Shown here: one piece after another, positions 37,963-46,165 of the stretch
Numbering within the stretch: position 1 is the first letter of the stretch
How the letters are laid out: each line of letters begins with the position of its first letter
Origin: Methylobacter sp.
GTDB lineage: Bacteria; Pseudomonadota; Gammaproteobacteria; Methylococcales; Methylomonadaceae
NCBI GenBank assembly: GCA_026399025.1
Contig: JAPLRU010000044.1
Span: 14,530 to 78,529, forward strand
Length of the DNA stretch: 64,000 nt
Reading direction: 5' to 3'
Position numbers and translations under genes: made by a program
Notes under the pieces: generated by a model
Seen by the model: the letters and a program-made list of their open reading frames with translations, nothing else
Databases searched by the model: none
Told to the model about the DNA's origin: nothing

Positions 37963-38406
37963 AGATTGAAACTATTTGTCTATGCGCCTGTTAGCGGTGA
38001 TGCCCCATCTAACAGTTTCCGGCTTAAATCGGTTAAGCCCTGTTCAGCATCTTCCACTATCAACGGTAATTGCTGTCTAACCTGCGTGATATAGAGTCCG
38101 CAGCCAATAGAGTGGCATTTGCTCCGTCTCTCTCGGGGCATAACTGTCTACATAACTTTTTTGTATTATAAATACAAAGAGTTACAAAGCGGTCTAACGC
38201 CCTATCCTGCTGAATATGGTTGCGGTGAGGAGAATAAAATCAACTGCTTACACTTTACTTATCTCAACCTTTGTGCTCAAAGGAGAAGGGGCCGGGGCTT
38301 GTGTGGATACTTACGCCCTCAGGGAGAAGATTGGGATAAGGGGATATAAATAAGCATTTTTCCTTATTTTAAATCCCCTCACCCAACCCTCTCCCGCTGG
38401 AGAGGG
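37963..38406. other. intergenic debris with repeats
   Basis: No convincing gene. It includes a perfect small palindrome TTTGTATT-ATA-AATACAAA (38160-38178). It also includes a palindromic segment around CCCTCTCCCGCTGGAGAGGG (38387-38406) that abuts the transposase remnant. Short open frames here are built from repeat sequence. Confidence 0.4.
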
Positions 38407-38571
38407 CTTTGCGTCGTTAAAATCGTTTTTATTGCCAACGATAAAGCTTTTGACATGGCGCGCATTCAACCAGATCACATTATGGCCGAGCTTGGTCAGC
38501 TCTCCTGTCCAATGATGGGCGCTTCCACAAGCTTCTATGACAGCCGGCATAAGTATTCGCACATATCCCAA
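38407..38571 (-). pseudogene. IS110-family transposase remnant
   Basis: On the minus strand, about 55 codons encode VIEACGSAHHWTGELTKLGH, then NARHVKSFIVGNKNDFNDAK. This is the region after the DEDD catalytic start of IS110 transposases (family pattern: EACGSAHxWARELxxLGHxV..QxVKPFVKxNKNDxxDA). Both the start and the rest of the gene are missing. The frame runs into a palindromic repeat (PSPAGEGWVRGF) at the point of the break. Confidence 0.75.
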
Positions 38572-38628
38572 AACGCTAAATTAACGCTTAAGCTATTGCC
38601 CTCATCTATTGATAATACTTTAGCCATA

Positions 38629-38667
38629 GGGGGAGCAAAGCAATCTCATGCTCCCCTCTTTTTTTTA
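38629..38667 (+). terminator. rho-independent terminator
   Basis: The stem GGGGAGCA (38630-38637) / TGCTCCCC (38649-38656) is followed by TCTTTTTTTT. No intact plus-strand gene precedes it, so it probably belonged to a lost gene or to an unannotated transcript. Confidence 0.65.
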
Positions 38668-38977
38668 AGTTCGTCTGTTGTCAAACAGCATGGAACACTT
38701 GCCGACTTCACTGATCGGAAAGCGTTTAAATTGATTGAAAACGACTGCTGTATTGTTGTTTTTATAATACAGACCGGCTATTTTGATTGGACAAATAGGC
38801 GCTGTCAGTGAAAAAATCGTAAGCTGTTTTAACATTCCAGACTATTTTGTTAAGAATAATATACGCTGAATATAGCGTATGTACCGCGCACTCTATTGAC
38901 GAAGTACAAACAGGATGTCTATGTTTAGGCGGGGAAATAAAGCGGATGCCTTGCAAGTTGGCTAACTTGGATGTAGC
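38668..38977. other. spacer, nothing recognised
   Basis: About 300 bases without a supported gene, between the terminator and the 97-bp repeat. AT-rich with only short frames. Confidence 0.3.
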
Positions 38978-39074
38978 TATTCAGTCCCCCTCTTTGAAAA
39001 AGAGGGGTTAGGGGAGATTTTTTAAATAAATCCCCCTCAATCCCCCTTTTTCAAAGGGGGAGGTGAATAATTAC
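38978..39074 (+). repeat. 97-bp dispersed palindromic repeat, copy A
   Basis: Identical over 97 bases to the reverse complement of 56265-56361. It is built of two inner palindromes (CCCCTCTTTGAAAAAGAGGGG and CCCCCTTTTTCAAAGGGGG) joined by a GGGGAGATTTTTTAAATAAATCCCCC-type centre, described here in parts. The octamer ACTTGGAT lies on both sides (38965-38972 and 39075-39082). It is a non-coding element, probably a MITE/REP-type sequence. Confidence 0.9.
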
Positions 39075-39302
39075 ACTTGGATAAGGTAAAGATGAAAGAT
39101 GCTTCCGGTAATGTTTAGCTAATGCAGGTTCGATAGCTCGATCAAAGTCCATTCCGGATTTTTTAACGGTTTTAATGCTGAATTTGAGTAAATACCAAAT
39201 GAATCGCATGAAATTCGCTGATTATTACCGCTCAACAAATCAATAACGTGACTTGAACTATCAACATAAACGAACTCGCCGGTAGGGAAATCAGCATGGG
39301 GT
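39075..39302. other. spacer, nothing recognised
   Basis: About 230 bases between the repeat and the terminator of the small membrane protein gene. A minus-strand frame (39119-39310) has no family resemblance and overlaps that terminator; I do not call it. Confidence 0.3.
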
Positions 39303-39340
39303 AACAACACCCCCGTTATGAAAATAACGGGGGTGTTGTT
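39303..39340 (-). terminator. strong hairpin after the small membrane protein gene
   Basis: A perfect 17-base stem (39303-39319 with 39324-39340) around a GAAA/TTTC loop, beginning at the base next to the stop codon. It lacks a long T-run on the minus strand, so it may also act as a 3' stabiliser. Confidence 0.7.
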
Positions 39341-39541
39341 TCAATTACCTACGTCGCCCGTGACATTGCTGGTTTTTCTCTTTTCTATATTCTTGAAGGT
39401 TTCGGTTTGCAATTGTTCTACCGCGCCACTTTGCAAATGCTTAGTTTCGTCCTTTTTCAGCAGCACAACTAAAACAATAATAGCGACAATAGCGCAACCG
39501 GCGATCCACCATGTGTAGTCTTTTTCTTGCTCTTCAGCCAT
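39341..39541 (-). CDS. small single-pass membrane protein, 66 aa
   Basis: MAEEQEKDYTWW is followed by one hydrophobic helix (~residues 12-27, IAGCAIVAIIVLVVLL) and a charged tail (KKDETKHLQSGAVEQLQTETFKNIEKRK). A GAGGA site lies eight bases before the ATG and a strong hairpin follows the stop, which together support a real monocistronic gene. Family not recognised. The helix, positive flank and length resemble small stress or regulatory membrane proteins, but no function can be given. Confidence 0.65.
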   Translation of the reverse strand: MAEEQEKDYTWWIAGCAIVAIIVLVVLLKKDETKHLQSGAVEQLQTETFKNIEKRKTSNVTGDVGN

Positions 39542-39812
39542 TTTAAAATCCTCACAGTTTATTTAATTATATTTTGTTCCCTTTCCTAAAAGAAGGGGGC
39601 TTGACCGGACAAAATGATATACAGACCTGCAATTGACCGAAACTGTTCATACCTTAACTCAGTCAAAAACTGCCGATCCATCACTCCGCCGATAGTTCAA
39701 CAATACGTATTCAGCACTGAATATACAATATGCAATGCTACCTACTATTGGCTAACTCAAAAAAATCGGCGGCTTTTATATGCCAATCCGGTTCGAATCA
39801 AAGCCGAAACCA

Positions 39813-40469
39813 TCACAACGCATCCAACACCGCAAACACCGCCAGCCCAAGCGAGCCCAGCCCCAATCCGGCCATCGTCAGGCGCGAACCGTGCAGCTTG
39901 GTCCACAACAAAAGCCCGGTCAGGGACAGAAACACCAAGCCGCCGGCCAACGTATCGGCCAGTAATACCCAAGCGCTTCCCATGCCGACACCTTTATGCA
40001 ATCGGGTGATGAAGCCGAACGCGTTGGCATCCTGACGCTTGACCGAAACATAAGCATTGCCTACCCAGTATTCGGCATTCACAGAGTGTTGCGGACTTTG
40101 AAATTCCACTCGCCACTGGCCGGGTTGTTGGAGGCTTTGACCGGCCCACGTCACGGTTTTTGCCGGTTCGGCGGAAATTCTGCCGGGCTCCCGGTCGATG
40201 CTTAACTGCGTTTGCAGCCATAAGGCCAAAGCCTTTGCATCGACGGGCGGCGGCGTCGGCAAAGCCAATTCGATTTGCGACTGCTCCATTTTTACCGCCG
40301 GAATCTTCATCACCGCACGGTGATTCAATAAAAAACCGCTAACGCCGAAAAGCAGCCCCAACGCCGCTCCCCACAGCCCGACCCAGGCATGAATACGGCG
40401 CATCCATTTGAGCCATGGCGTGCGTTGAGGTTGTCGGATCGCTATTTCCGGTTTTTGCATAAGGGTCAT
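39813..40469 (-). CDS. PepSY-associated transmembrane protein
   Basis: A 218-residue PepSY-associated membrane protein. A first helix at ~residues 30-48 (HAWVGLWGAALGLLFGVSGFLLNHR) has the family's RxxHxWxGL pattern. A periplasmic part (~50-165) follows, ending FITRLHKGVGMGSAWVLLADTLAGGLVFLSLTGLLLW, then a last helix. Proteins like this accompany TonB-dependent receptors and may help reductive iron release or electron transfer. It is the last gene of the iron operon, 21 bases after piuC, with a GGAGA site before its ATG. Confidence 0.82.
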   Translation of the reverse strand: MTLMQKPEIAIRQPQRTPWLKWMRRIHAWVGLWGAALGLLFGVSGFLLNHRAVMKIPAVKMEQSQIELALPTPPPVDAKALALWLQTQLSIDREPGRISAEPAKTVTWAGQSLQQPGQWRVEFQSPQHSVNAEYWVGNAYVSVKRQDANAFGFITRLHKGVGMGSAWVLLADTLAGGLVFLSLTGLLLWTKLHGSRLTMAGLGLGSLGLAVFAVLDAL

Positions 40470-40490
40470 GATGATGTTCTCCGTTTGAAT

Positions 40491-41162
40491 TTAAATATCC
40501 GCCCACATCCGCAGCAAGTTGTGATAAGTAGCAACCAGCGGCACAATTTCGGGACTTTCCGGGGCGCGGGCGCGCAAGCTCTGAATACCGGCGTCAAGCT
40601 GAAACAACAAGCTGCGCTGGGCAATATCGCGAATCATGCTCTGTACCCAGAACACGGCGACATCGCGGTGGCCGCCGGTGATCGGTTCCACTCTATGCAG
40701 GCTGCTGGAAGGATAAAGCACCAGACTTCCGGCGGGTAATTTAATCTGCTGCACGCCGTAAGTATCTTCGATGATCAATTCTCCACCCTGGTATTCTTCC
40801 GGCTCGGACAAAAACAGCGTTCCCGATACGTCGGTGCGAAAAGTCACCGCGCCGACGCGGATCGCATTATCGACATGGATGCCGAATTCCATGCCCGGTA
40901 CATAACGATTGAACAGCGGCGGACAGACCACTTTCGGTAAGGCCGCGGACACAAACAGCGGATTGCGATGCAACGCATCATGAACGATGCCGGTAAGCAC
41001 CTGCGTCTCCTGCGCATGGGCGGCCAGTTGCAGGTTGTTTTTCACTTTCGCGGCCAACTCGCCCGCGGTAACCCGGCCATCGACAAATTGCGCTTTGGCG
41101 AATAAACCGCGCGCTCCGGCGAGTTCTTCAGTGGTTAAAATATTTTCAATGGCAAGTAGCAA
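40491..41162 (-). CDS. piuC: Fe(II)/2-oxoglutarate dioxygenase PiuC-like (PKHD-type hydroxylase)
   Basis: A 223-residue protein that starts with TTG 41162 (MLLAIENILT). This matches family N-termini, and a GAGGGG site lies just upstream. The iron ligands are the HxD in FGIHVDNAIR (~95-105) and the distal His in SSSLHRVEPITGGHRDVAVFWVQSMIRD (~155-175), where the Arg would bind 2-oxoglutarate. PiuC/YbiX genes lie next to catechol siderophore receptors such as Fiu and PiuA, as here. The substrate is unknown. Confidence 0.9.
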   Translation of the reverse strand: MLLAIENILTTEELAGARGLFAKAQFVDGRVTAGELAAKVKNNLQLAAHAQETQVLTGIVHDALHRNPLFVSAALPKVVCPPLFNRYVPGMEFGIHVDNAIRVGAVTFRTDVSGTLFLSEPEEYQGGELIIEDTYGVQQIKLPAGSLVLYPSSSLHRVEPITGGHRDVAVFWVQSMIRDIAQRSLLFQLDAGIQSLRARAPESPEIVPLVATYHNLLRMWADI

Positions 41163-41194
41163 AATTGGCCCCCTCTATCTGTGATGTGGTTGCA

Positions 41195-41305
41195 GTAGGC
41201 CGGAATAAGCCGGTTTGAGCGGTAGCAAAAACCGGCGTTTCCGGCAATCCGCCGCCGGAAACGCCACCTCGCGCTACGCGCTTGGATGGCCTTATTCCGG
41301 CCTAC
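41195..41305. repeat. REP-like nested palindrome between receptor and piuC
   Basis: The outer arms GTAGGCCGGAATAAG (41195-41209) and CTTATTCCGGCCTAC (41291-41305) match perfectly. The inner arms GGCGTTTCCGGC (41234-41245) and GCCGGAAACGCC (41254-41265) form a second perfect stem. Such intercistronic palindromes can stabilise upstream mRNA and lower expression of downstream genes; here that would favour the receptor over piuC (inference). Confidence 0.85.
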
Positions 41306-41309
41306 GCCT

Positions 41310-43451
41310 TTAATATTTCACCCGCAACGTAAGCTGTCCCGAAAGCGGCGTCGCCGGCAGCGCGGTATTGGTCTGCCCGGACTCGTAATAGTTCTTGTCC
41401 AGCAGGTTAAAGACATTGGCCTGTATATCGAAGTGTTTCTGATGGTAAGCCACAGTCGCATCGAGACGCGCGTAGCCGGGCAAAGTCACTTCATTAACGG
41501 AATCGGTAAAACGCGAACCCGACATAAACACCCCGCCGCCGACTTCCCATTCAGGGCTGATATGGTAACTGCTCCAGACCACGCCGCTGTTCTCCGGTAC
41601 ATTCACCGAAGTCTTGCCTTGCAATGATTTGGATAGCCCGCTGACCGAGCCTGTTGCGCTGCTATTCGATTTAGTTATTTCAGCATCGAGATAAGCGTAA
41701 GTTGCCGAAAGACTCCAGTCGGGAAGGATATCGCCGGCCAGACCTAATTCAAAACCGTCGGTTTTCTGCTCACCGGCCAGAATATTCCGGGTCGGATCGG
41801 TCGGATCGGTGGTCCGCGCATTGGTTTTTTCCAGCCGGAATAACGCACCGGTCGCACTGAGTCGGCCATCGAAAAGATCCAATTTGGCGCCGACTTCCAA
41901 GTTTTGGTTTTGCTCCGGTTTTAGGTTGGCGTTATTAGTGGCCAGGGAAAAAGTCTCGGCCGAAGGATTGAACGAAGTGCCGTAGCTGAAATAATACGCC
42001 TGCCAGTCTTTCGGCTGCCAAACCAGCCCGGCGCGAGGATTCCATTGGTGATCGGTACGTTCAAAATCGTTGGTGTTAAGCAGAAAGTCATCCTGTTTCG
42101 CTTGAAAGACATCATAACGTCCGCCGGCAAGCAGTTTCCATTGCGGTGTAATCTCAAACTGATCGAGTACATAACCGGCGGCGGTATTGGTTTTGGTATT
42201 CCTGTCGGTGGTCAGTACCCCTGAAAAATCGTTGGCGCGTCCTAACCCTACGCTAGCCACCCCTACGGGGTCATAAATAGACACCGGAGTGACGCCGGTC
42301 GAGTTTTTGGAGCGAAAGGTATAATTTTCCCAGCCGACTTCCGCGCCGAACAGCAGGGTGTTATTAAACCCGAACAGCGGCTTCTTGAAGGTGAAATCGG
42401 TTTGGTTGTAATAATTCTGTTGAGGGCTGCTGCGCAAGGCTTGGCTTCGCGCTATCGTAGCTGTAGCTCCGGTGCCGATGGCGGCCCCGGAGAACAACAA
42501 AGTGCGGTAGTCACGCTCATAATCGCCGTATCGGAAGGTATTCCGCACTGAAAATTCCGAGTTGAAGCGGTGATTGAATATCGCGGTCACAACCGAAGTA
42601 TTATAGGTTTGCAGCAGATCGTCCTTGAAACCGTAAAACTGATTGCCGGATACATTGGCAGGCTTGCCATTGATCATCGGCACGCCATAGTCGAACACGC
42701 TGTCTTCTTCCTGATGCATCAACATCAGGGTTAAATCGGTATCTTTGGTGATGTCGTACTTTATCGACGGCGCTATTCCCCAGCGGTTGGTGTAGTTGTA
42801 ATCGCGGAAAGAATCGGAATCCTGATACAGCGTATTGAGCCGCACCGCCACCTGATCGTTCAGTTTGGTGCCCGCATCCAGCGTGGTGCGTTTGAAGTCG
42901 TAGTTGCCGTAAGTGAAATCGGCAGTCGCAAATGTCTTCCCCATGACCGGTTTTTTAGCGATTGGATTGATGACGCCGCCGGTCGAACCGCGCCCGAATA
43001 ATACCGAAGAAGCGCCTTTGAGCACTTCCACGCGTTCAAGGAAAAAAGTGTCGCGAGAATACTGGCCGTTTTCCTTGGCGCCGTCGAGATAAGTATCCGA
43101 GTTGGCTGAAAACCCGCGCAAGGTAATCGAATCGCCGGTACGACCGCCCTCCCCTGCGGCAATGGTAAGACCGCTGACATTCTTCAGCGCATCGCGCAGA
43201 TTGAACGCATTTTGCGATTTGACCAATTCTTCTTTGACTACGCTGACCGACTGCGGAATGTCCCGGATGGCCGCCTCGAACTTAAGTCCGGTGCTGGAGG
43301 TATCCGCTTTGTAGGCGGGTTCTTGTTCAACGGAGGTTTTCACCTTAACCTCGGGAAGCACCGGCTGAGCGATTTCCGCAGCTTCGGTCTGCGGCGCGTT
43401 CAATAGGGCGGCAATAGCCAGCATCAGCGGTCTGTTTGTGTGGTTTTTCAT
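41310..43451 (-). CDS. TonB-dependent catecholate-type siderophore receptor
   Basis: A 713-residue outer-membrane receptor. The signal peptide ends near residue 24 (LLNAPQTEAA). A TonB-box-like segment comes first, then the plug domain (~60-190) with the family landmarks LKNVSGLTIAAGEGGRTGDSITLRGFSA, FFLERVEVLKGASSVLFGRG and STGGVINPIAKKP. The beta barrel runs to the C-terminus; its last residues LRVKY end in Tyr rather than Phe. It resembles Fiu/PiuA-type receptors, and the piuC neighbour supports a catechol siderophore. The ligand is not known. It lies in a Fur-type operon after hemP. Confidence 0.93.
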   Translation of the reverse strand: MKNHTNRPLMLAIAALLNAPQTEAAEIAQPVLPEVKVKTSVEQEPAYKADTSSTGLKFEAAIRDIPQSVSVVKEELVKSQNAFNLRDALKNVSGLTIAAGEGGRTGDSITLRGFSANSDTYLDGAKENGQYSRDTFFLERVEVLKGASSVLFGRGSTGGVINPIAKKPVMGKTFATADFTYGNYDFKRTTLDAGTKLNDQVAVRLNTLYQDSDSFRDYNYTNRWGIAPSIKYDITKDTDLTLMLMHQEEDSVFDYGVPMINGKPANVSGNQFYGFKDDLLQTYNTSVVTAIFNHRFNSEFSVRNTFRYGDYERDYRTLLFSGAAIGTGATATIARSQALRSSPQQNYYNQTDFTFKKPLFGFNNTLLFGAEVGWENYTFRSKNSTGVTPVSIYDPVGVASVGLGRANDFSGVLTTDRNTKTNTAAGYVLDQFEITPQWKLLAGGRYDVFQAKQDDFLLNTNDFERTDHQWNPRAGLVWQPKDWQAYYFSYGTSFNPSAETFSLATNNANLKPEQNQNLEVGAKLDLFDGRLSATGALFRLEKTNARTTDPTDPTRNILAGEQKTDGFELGLAGDILPDWSLSATYAYLDAEITKSNSSATGSVSGLSKSLQGKTSVNVPENSGVVWSSYHISPEWEVGGGVFMSGSRFTDSVNEVTLPGYARLDATVAYHQKHFDIQANVFNLLDKNYYESGQTNTALPATPLSGQLTLRVKY

Positions 43452-43523
43452 AAATATCTCACTTAAGTGTGTAGCTTGTTGTTGGCTGGCTGGTCACACA
43501 AAAGGCGATGGCTGGCTATTTTT

Positions 43524-43709
43524 TTATTTGGTCGGAATTAATTTGCCCTGACGCGTCAAACGCAATCGATATTCTTCTCCGGCATGATCTATGGCAATCT
43601 CGTGTGCGTTTTCAAAAAGTTCCTTGCTGTGCAAACGGGGTTGTGGAATCCGTATTGCGTTCCGGTTTGGCTCTACCGGCGCAGTAGGTGCAAAAAAATT
43701 TTTATCCAT
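43524..43709 (-). CDS. hemP: hemin uptake protein HemP
   Basis: A 61-residue HemP-family protein with the core RLHSKELFENAHEIAIDHAGEEYRLRLTRQGKLIPTK (residues ~25-61). HemP is a small Fur-controlled protein found ahead of haem or siderophore receptor genes and acts as an activator or accessory of their expression in some bacteria. Here it precedes the TonB-dependent receptor by 72 bases. The N-terminal 20 residues are not conserved. Confidence 0.88.
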   Translation of the reverse strand: MDKNFFAPTAPVEPNRNAIRIPQPRLHSKELFENAHEIAIDHAGEEYRLRLTRQGKLIPTK

Positions 43710-43739
43710 AAACGGAAAATAATTACTATTTGTCTTGAA

Positions 43740-44069
43740 TCAATGCATGTTCTTGCTCTCTGCGGCAGGATGTTGCTTTTGTTGCAATAAGACAGCGCTT
43801 ATGTTTTGCCATTGTTGCAGCAGTTGCAAGTACAGGGCCCCACAGTCAGGGGAAGCGGCTACGTCGGGATGCTCAATCACCAGGCGAATATGGCTGACAA
43901 TAAAATGAGCAAGCTTAGGACATGGGGCCTGATAAAAGCGTGTCATCAAAAAGCACAGGATTGAATGCAATTTAACAAACGACGCCTGATCGGTTTTTCT
44001 CTCTTTAATGAGCGTTGCGATGCTGTCCGGTTTTTGTTCCACGATTGTTCCTTTATCAGTTGAGTTCAT
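43740..44069 (-). CDS. hypothetical protein of the iron operon, 109 aa
   Basis: Not recognised. A helical, Cys-containing cytoplasmic protein (LHSILCFLMTRFYQAPCPKLAHFIVSHIRLVIEHPD) with no signal peptide. Its start overlaps the upstream 88-residue gene by 14 bases, and hemP follows after 30 bases, so all are one operon. Its middle has the same layout as the upstream small gene (short core with CxALLISRYYRLL versus CFLMTRFYQ), so the two may be distant paralogues. Confidence 0.6.
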   Translation of the reverse strand: MNSTDKGTIVEQKPDSIATLIKERKTDQASFVKLHSILCFLMTRFYQAPCPKLAHFIVSHIRLVIEHPDVAASPDCGALYLQLLQQWQNISAVLLQQKQHPAAESKNMH

Positions 44070-44322
44070 CAGGCAGAATAAAGTCAGTCAGCTGATTTTG
44101 CATTTGCGGAGAATGCCTTGGGTTGGCTATATGACAGGCAAGCCATGACTTAGAGTAGTTGACGTACTTTTCCCGTTTATTTCCAGTAATATTAAAATTT
44201 GCAAGTAAACGGTAATAGCGGGAAATGAGCAGAGCAATACAAGGATTTTGCAAGGATTCATATTGAGCTTTTAAATACTCAATCGCCATTAATAACGTCT
44301 CTTGCTGATCTTTTTCAGACAT
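44056..44322 (-). CDS. hypothetical protein of the iron operon, 88 aa
   Basis: Not recognised. It begins MSEKDQQETLLMAIEYLKAQYESLQNPCIALLISRYYRLLAN. Mostly helical, no signal peptide. It overlaps the next gene by 14 bases and the broken small frame upstream by eight. The layout (small soluble proteins ahead of hemP and a TonB receptor, behind a Fur box) suggests an accessory or regulatory role in iron uptake. Function cannot be stated. Confidence 0.6.
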   Translation of the reverse strand: MSEKDQQETLLMAIEYLKAQYESLQNPCIALLISRYYRLLANFNITGNKREKYVNYSKSWLACHIANPRHSPQMQNQLTDFILPDELN

Positions 44323-44510
44323 AATAATTTTCCTGATATTCAGGGTTATTCTTTTTTGTTAATTTCACAATGGATAAAAACAATTTCCAGACCGTTTTTT
44401 TCGAATCAATATCCAGGCACCTGAAATCCACAGCATGAATACACTCGCTTTCAATGAGTGATGCCAAGGTATCTACTGAGATTGCTATGTTTAACCCAGT
44501 TGTTTTCCAT
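44315..44510 (-). pseudogene. small iron-operon gene, apparently frameshifted
   Basis: The frame ending at 44315 encodes SVDTLASLIESECIHAVDFRC, then LDIDSKKTVWKLFLSIVKL. The composition looks conserved and the frame overlaps the next start by eight bases, but it has no ATG or GTG. A different frame provides MENNWVKHSNLS from ATG 44508-44510. Joining the two at about 44465 needs a one-base shift. So it is either a broken gene, a sequencing error, or a gene using a TTG start (T-L-A-S). It lies between the Fur box and the two small genes. Confidence 0.4.
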
Positions 44511-44541
44511 AATAAAGCGGATCAAGTTACTTTGATAAAGA

Positions 44542-44559
44542 TGATAATGATTATCATTT
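44542..44559. promoter_or_regulatory. Fur box
   Basis: TGATAATGATTATCATTT closely matches the Fur-box consensus (GATAATGATAATCATTATC). It is a near-perfect inverted repeat, 220 bases upstream of the 88-residue gene, so the minus-strand hemP-receptor operon should be iron-repressed. The divergent peroxidase gene starts about 400 bases on the other side and could also be affected. Confidence 0.85.
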
Positions 44560-44956
44560 GGCAAGTCAACAATTGTTGTTCGTTTCTGTTAATGCTGAGT
44601 AAAAATATGTAAAGGAATGCTCTTACCCCCGGCATTAATTAAATGACATGCTTTGCGACACGGCATGATCAGACCATGACGCTGTCTTAAATGTAGGTAT
44701 GAGTTTTATAGAAAGCAGTAATACTGCAATTCATGCGCTATAAAACCGGACAGTTCTATTTGTTGCTATAGAGCACTGAATTGATTGACCGACATGACAG
44801 CTAAAAACTCACTCCAGATGCCTGAATTAACGTTGCTTGATCAACGATGTCATCTATATCAGCAAGAGCTCAGAGTTCTTGACACAAAAGTTTAGTTGCC
44901 GCAGACTTTGAGCCCGGTTAGTTCTCATTGTAAAAAACACAATTTAAGAGGGAATT
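44560..44956. other. divergent intergenic region
   Basis: It holds the likely promoter of the plus-strand peroxidase gene. A 33-codon frame (44794-44895, MTAKNSLQMPELTLLDQRCH) has no ribosome site, and I do not call it a gene. No riboswitch or tRNA is seen. Confidence 0.35.
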
Positions 44957-46165
44957 ATGCGCCATTTATTTTTACTGACGCTCGGTGCGGCCGTATTCGG
45001 TTGCAGTCAGGCCGTCTACAGCAGGCAATCCGACCCGGTCAGTCCCGCTCCAGCTCAAGCTCCAACATCCAATACCAGCGCCGACAACAACCTGCTGGGT
45101 CTTCCACCGCTTCCCATACCACTCAATAATCCGCAAACGCCGGCCAAAATCGCGTTGGGCGACAAGCTGTTTCATGACAAACGTTTTTCTATCGATGGCA
45201 CTATCAGTTGCGCCACATGTCATGATGCGGGTAAAGGCTTCACCGATAACTTGCCGGTATCCGCCGGTCATCACGGTCTGACCGGCACCCGAAACGCACC
45301 GACCGTCATCAACGCGGCTTTCTCCAAATCGCAATTCTGGGACGGTCGCGAACCGGATCTGGAAAGCCAGTCCAAACAGCCGTTCGTTAATCCGGTCGAA
45401 GCCGGTTTGCCCAATCATCAGCCGATACTCGATATCGCCCGTGAAGATCCCGACTACAAAGCGGCATTTGCCGAGGTGTTCAAGGTCGGCGGCCGGCAAC
45501 TGACTATGGATCATGTCGCCATGGCCATCGCCAGTTTCGAGCGCAGCATTGTTGCCGGTAATTCGGCATTCGACCGTTATTATTTCAAAGGCGACAAAAC
45601 GGCCCTGACCGAACAGCAGCAGCGTGGTTTTCAATTATTCCTCGGGCAGGGACGTTGTGTTTCGTGTCATACCATTGAGCAGGATCATGCCTTGTTCAAC
45701 GACAGCCGCTTTCATAATATAGGCATCGGTATCAACGCCGTTCAGCAAGATCTACCCCGACTGACGCAGGCGTTTTTCGAGGCCAAAATACGGGGCGGCG
45801 ATGTGGACAAGATTGTATTGACCGATAAAAAATCCTCGGAATTGGGGCGGTTTGCAGTCAATGACAGCTTTAACGATCTCGGCGCGTTCAAAACCCCAAC
45901 CCTGCGCAATATTGCCTTGACTGCGCCATACATGCACGACGGCAGCCTGAAAACACTGAAAGAGCTAGTGATTCATTACAACAATGGCGGCGTCACGCCG
46001 GCTGGCGCACAGGTTAACGCTTTTCTTAGCGGCGGCATAAGGCCGTTGAATCTGACCGATGTCCAAATTGACGAGCTGGTGGCGTTCATGGAAGCATTGA
46101 CCAGTGACCAATATGCCAAAACCGGCGCCACGGTCGGTGTGCAAACAGGAGGCAGTCATGAATAA
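44957..46165 (+). CDS. MauG/cytochrome c peroxidase-like dihaem protein
   Basis: A 402-residue exported dihaem protein. The N-terminus has a short signal with a possible lipobox (AVFGC, Cys16). The first haem site is CATCH (residues 85-89), the second CVSCH (near residue 233). The tail has APYMHDGSLKTLKELVIHYN, where the Met/His is an axial ligand candidate in this family. Members reduce hydrogen peroxide or, as MauG, oxidise protein residues. The next two genes (a metallophosphoesterase and a cytochrome c) share the operon, with an overlap of eight bases and 24 bases. Substrate unknown. Confidence 0.88.
   Translation: MRHLFLLTLGAAVFGCSQAVYSRQSDPVSPAPAQAPTSNTSADNNLLGLPPLPIPLNNPQTPAKIALGDKLFHDKRFSIDGTISCATCHDAGKGFTDNLPVSAGHHGLTGTRNAPTVINAAFSKSQFWDGREPDLESQSKQPFVNPVEAGLPNHQPILDIAREDPDYKAAFAEVFKVGGRQLTMDHVAMAIASFERSIVAGNSAFDRYYFKGDKTALTEQQQRGFQLFLGQGRCVSCHTIEQDHALFNDSRFHNIGIGINAVQQDLPRLTQAFFEAKIRGGDVDKIVLTDKKSSELGRFAVNDSFNDLGAFKTPTLRNIALTAPYMHDGSLKTLKELVIHYNNGGVTPAGAQVNAFLSGGIRPLNLTDVQIDELVAFMEALTSDQYAKTGATVGVQTGGSHE

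Noticed and set aside
39614-40035. Plus-strand open frames of about 100-130 codons
   Set aside because: Opposite the PepSY protein gene; low-complexity translation with no family match.
44972-45634. Minus-strand open frame of 220 codons
   Set aside because: It is the shadow of the dihaem peroxidase gene, whose two CxxCH motifs and signal peptide make the plus strand the real one.
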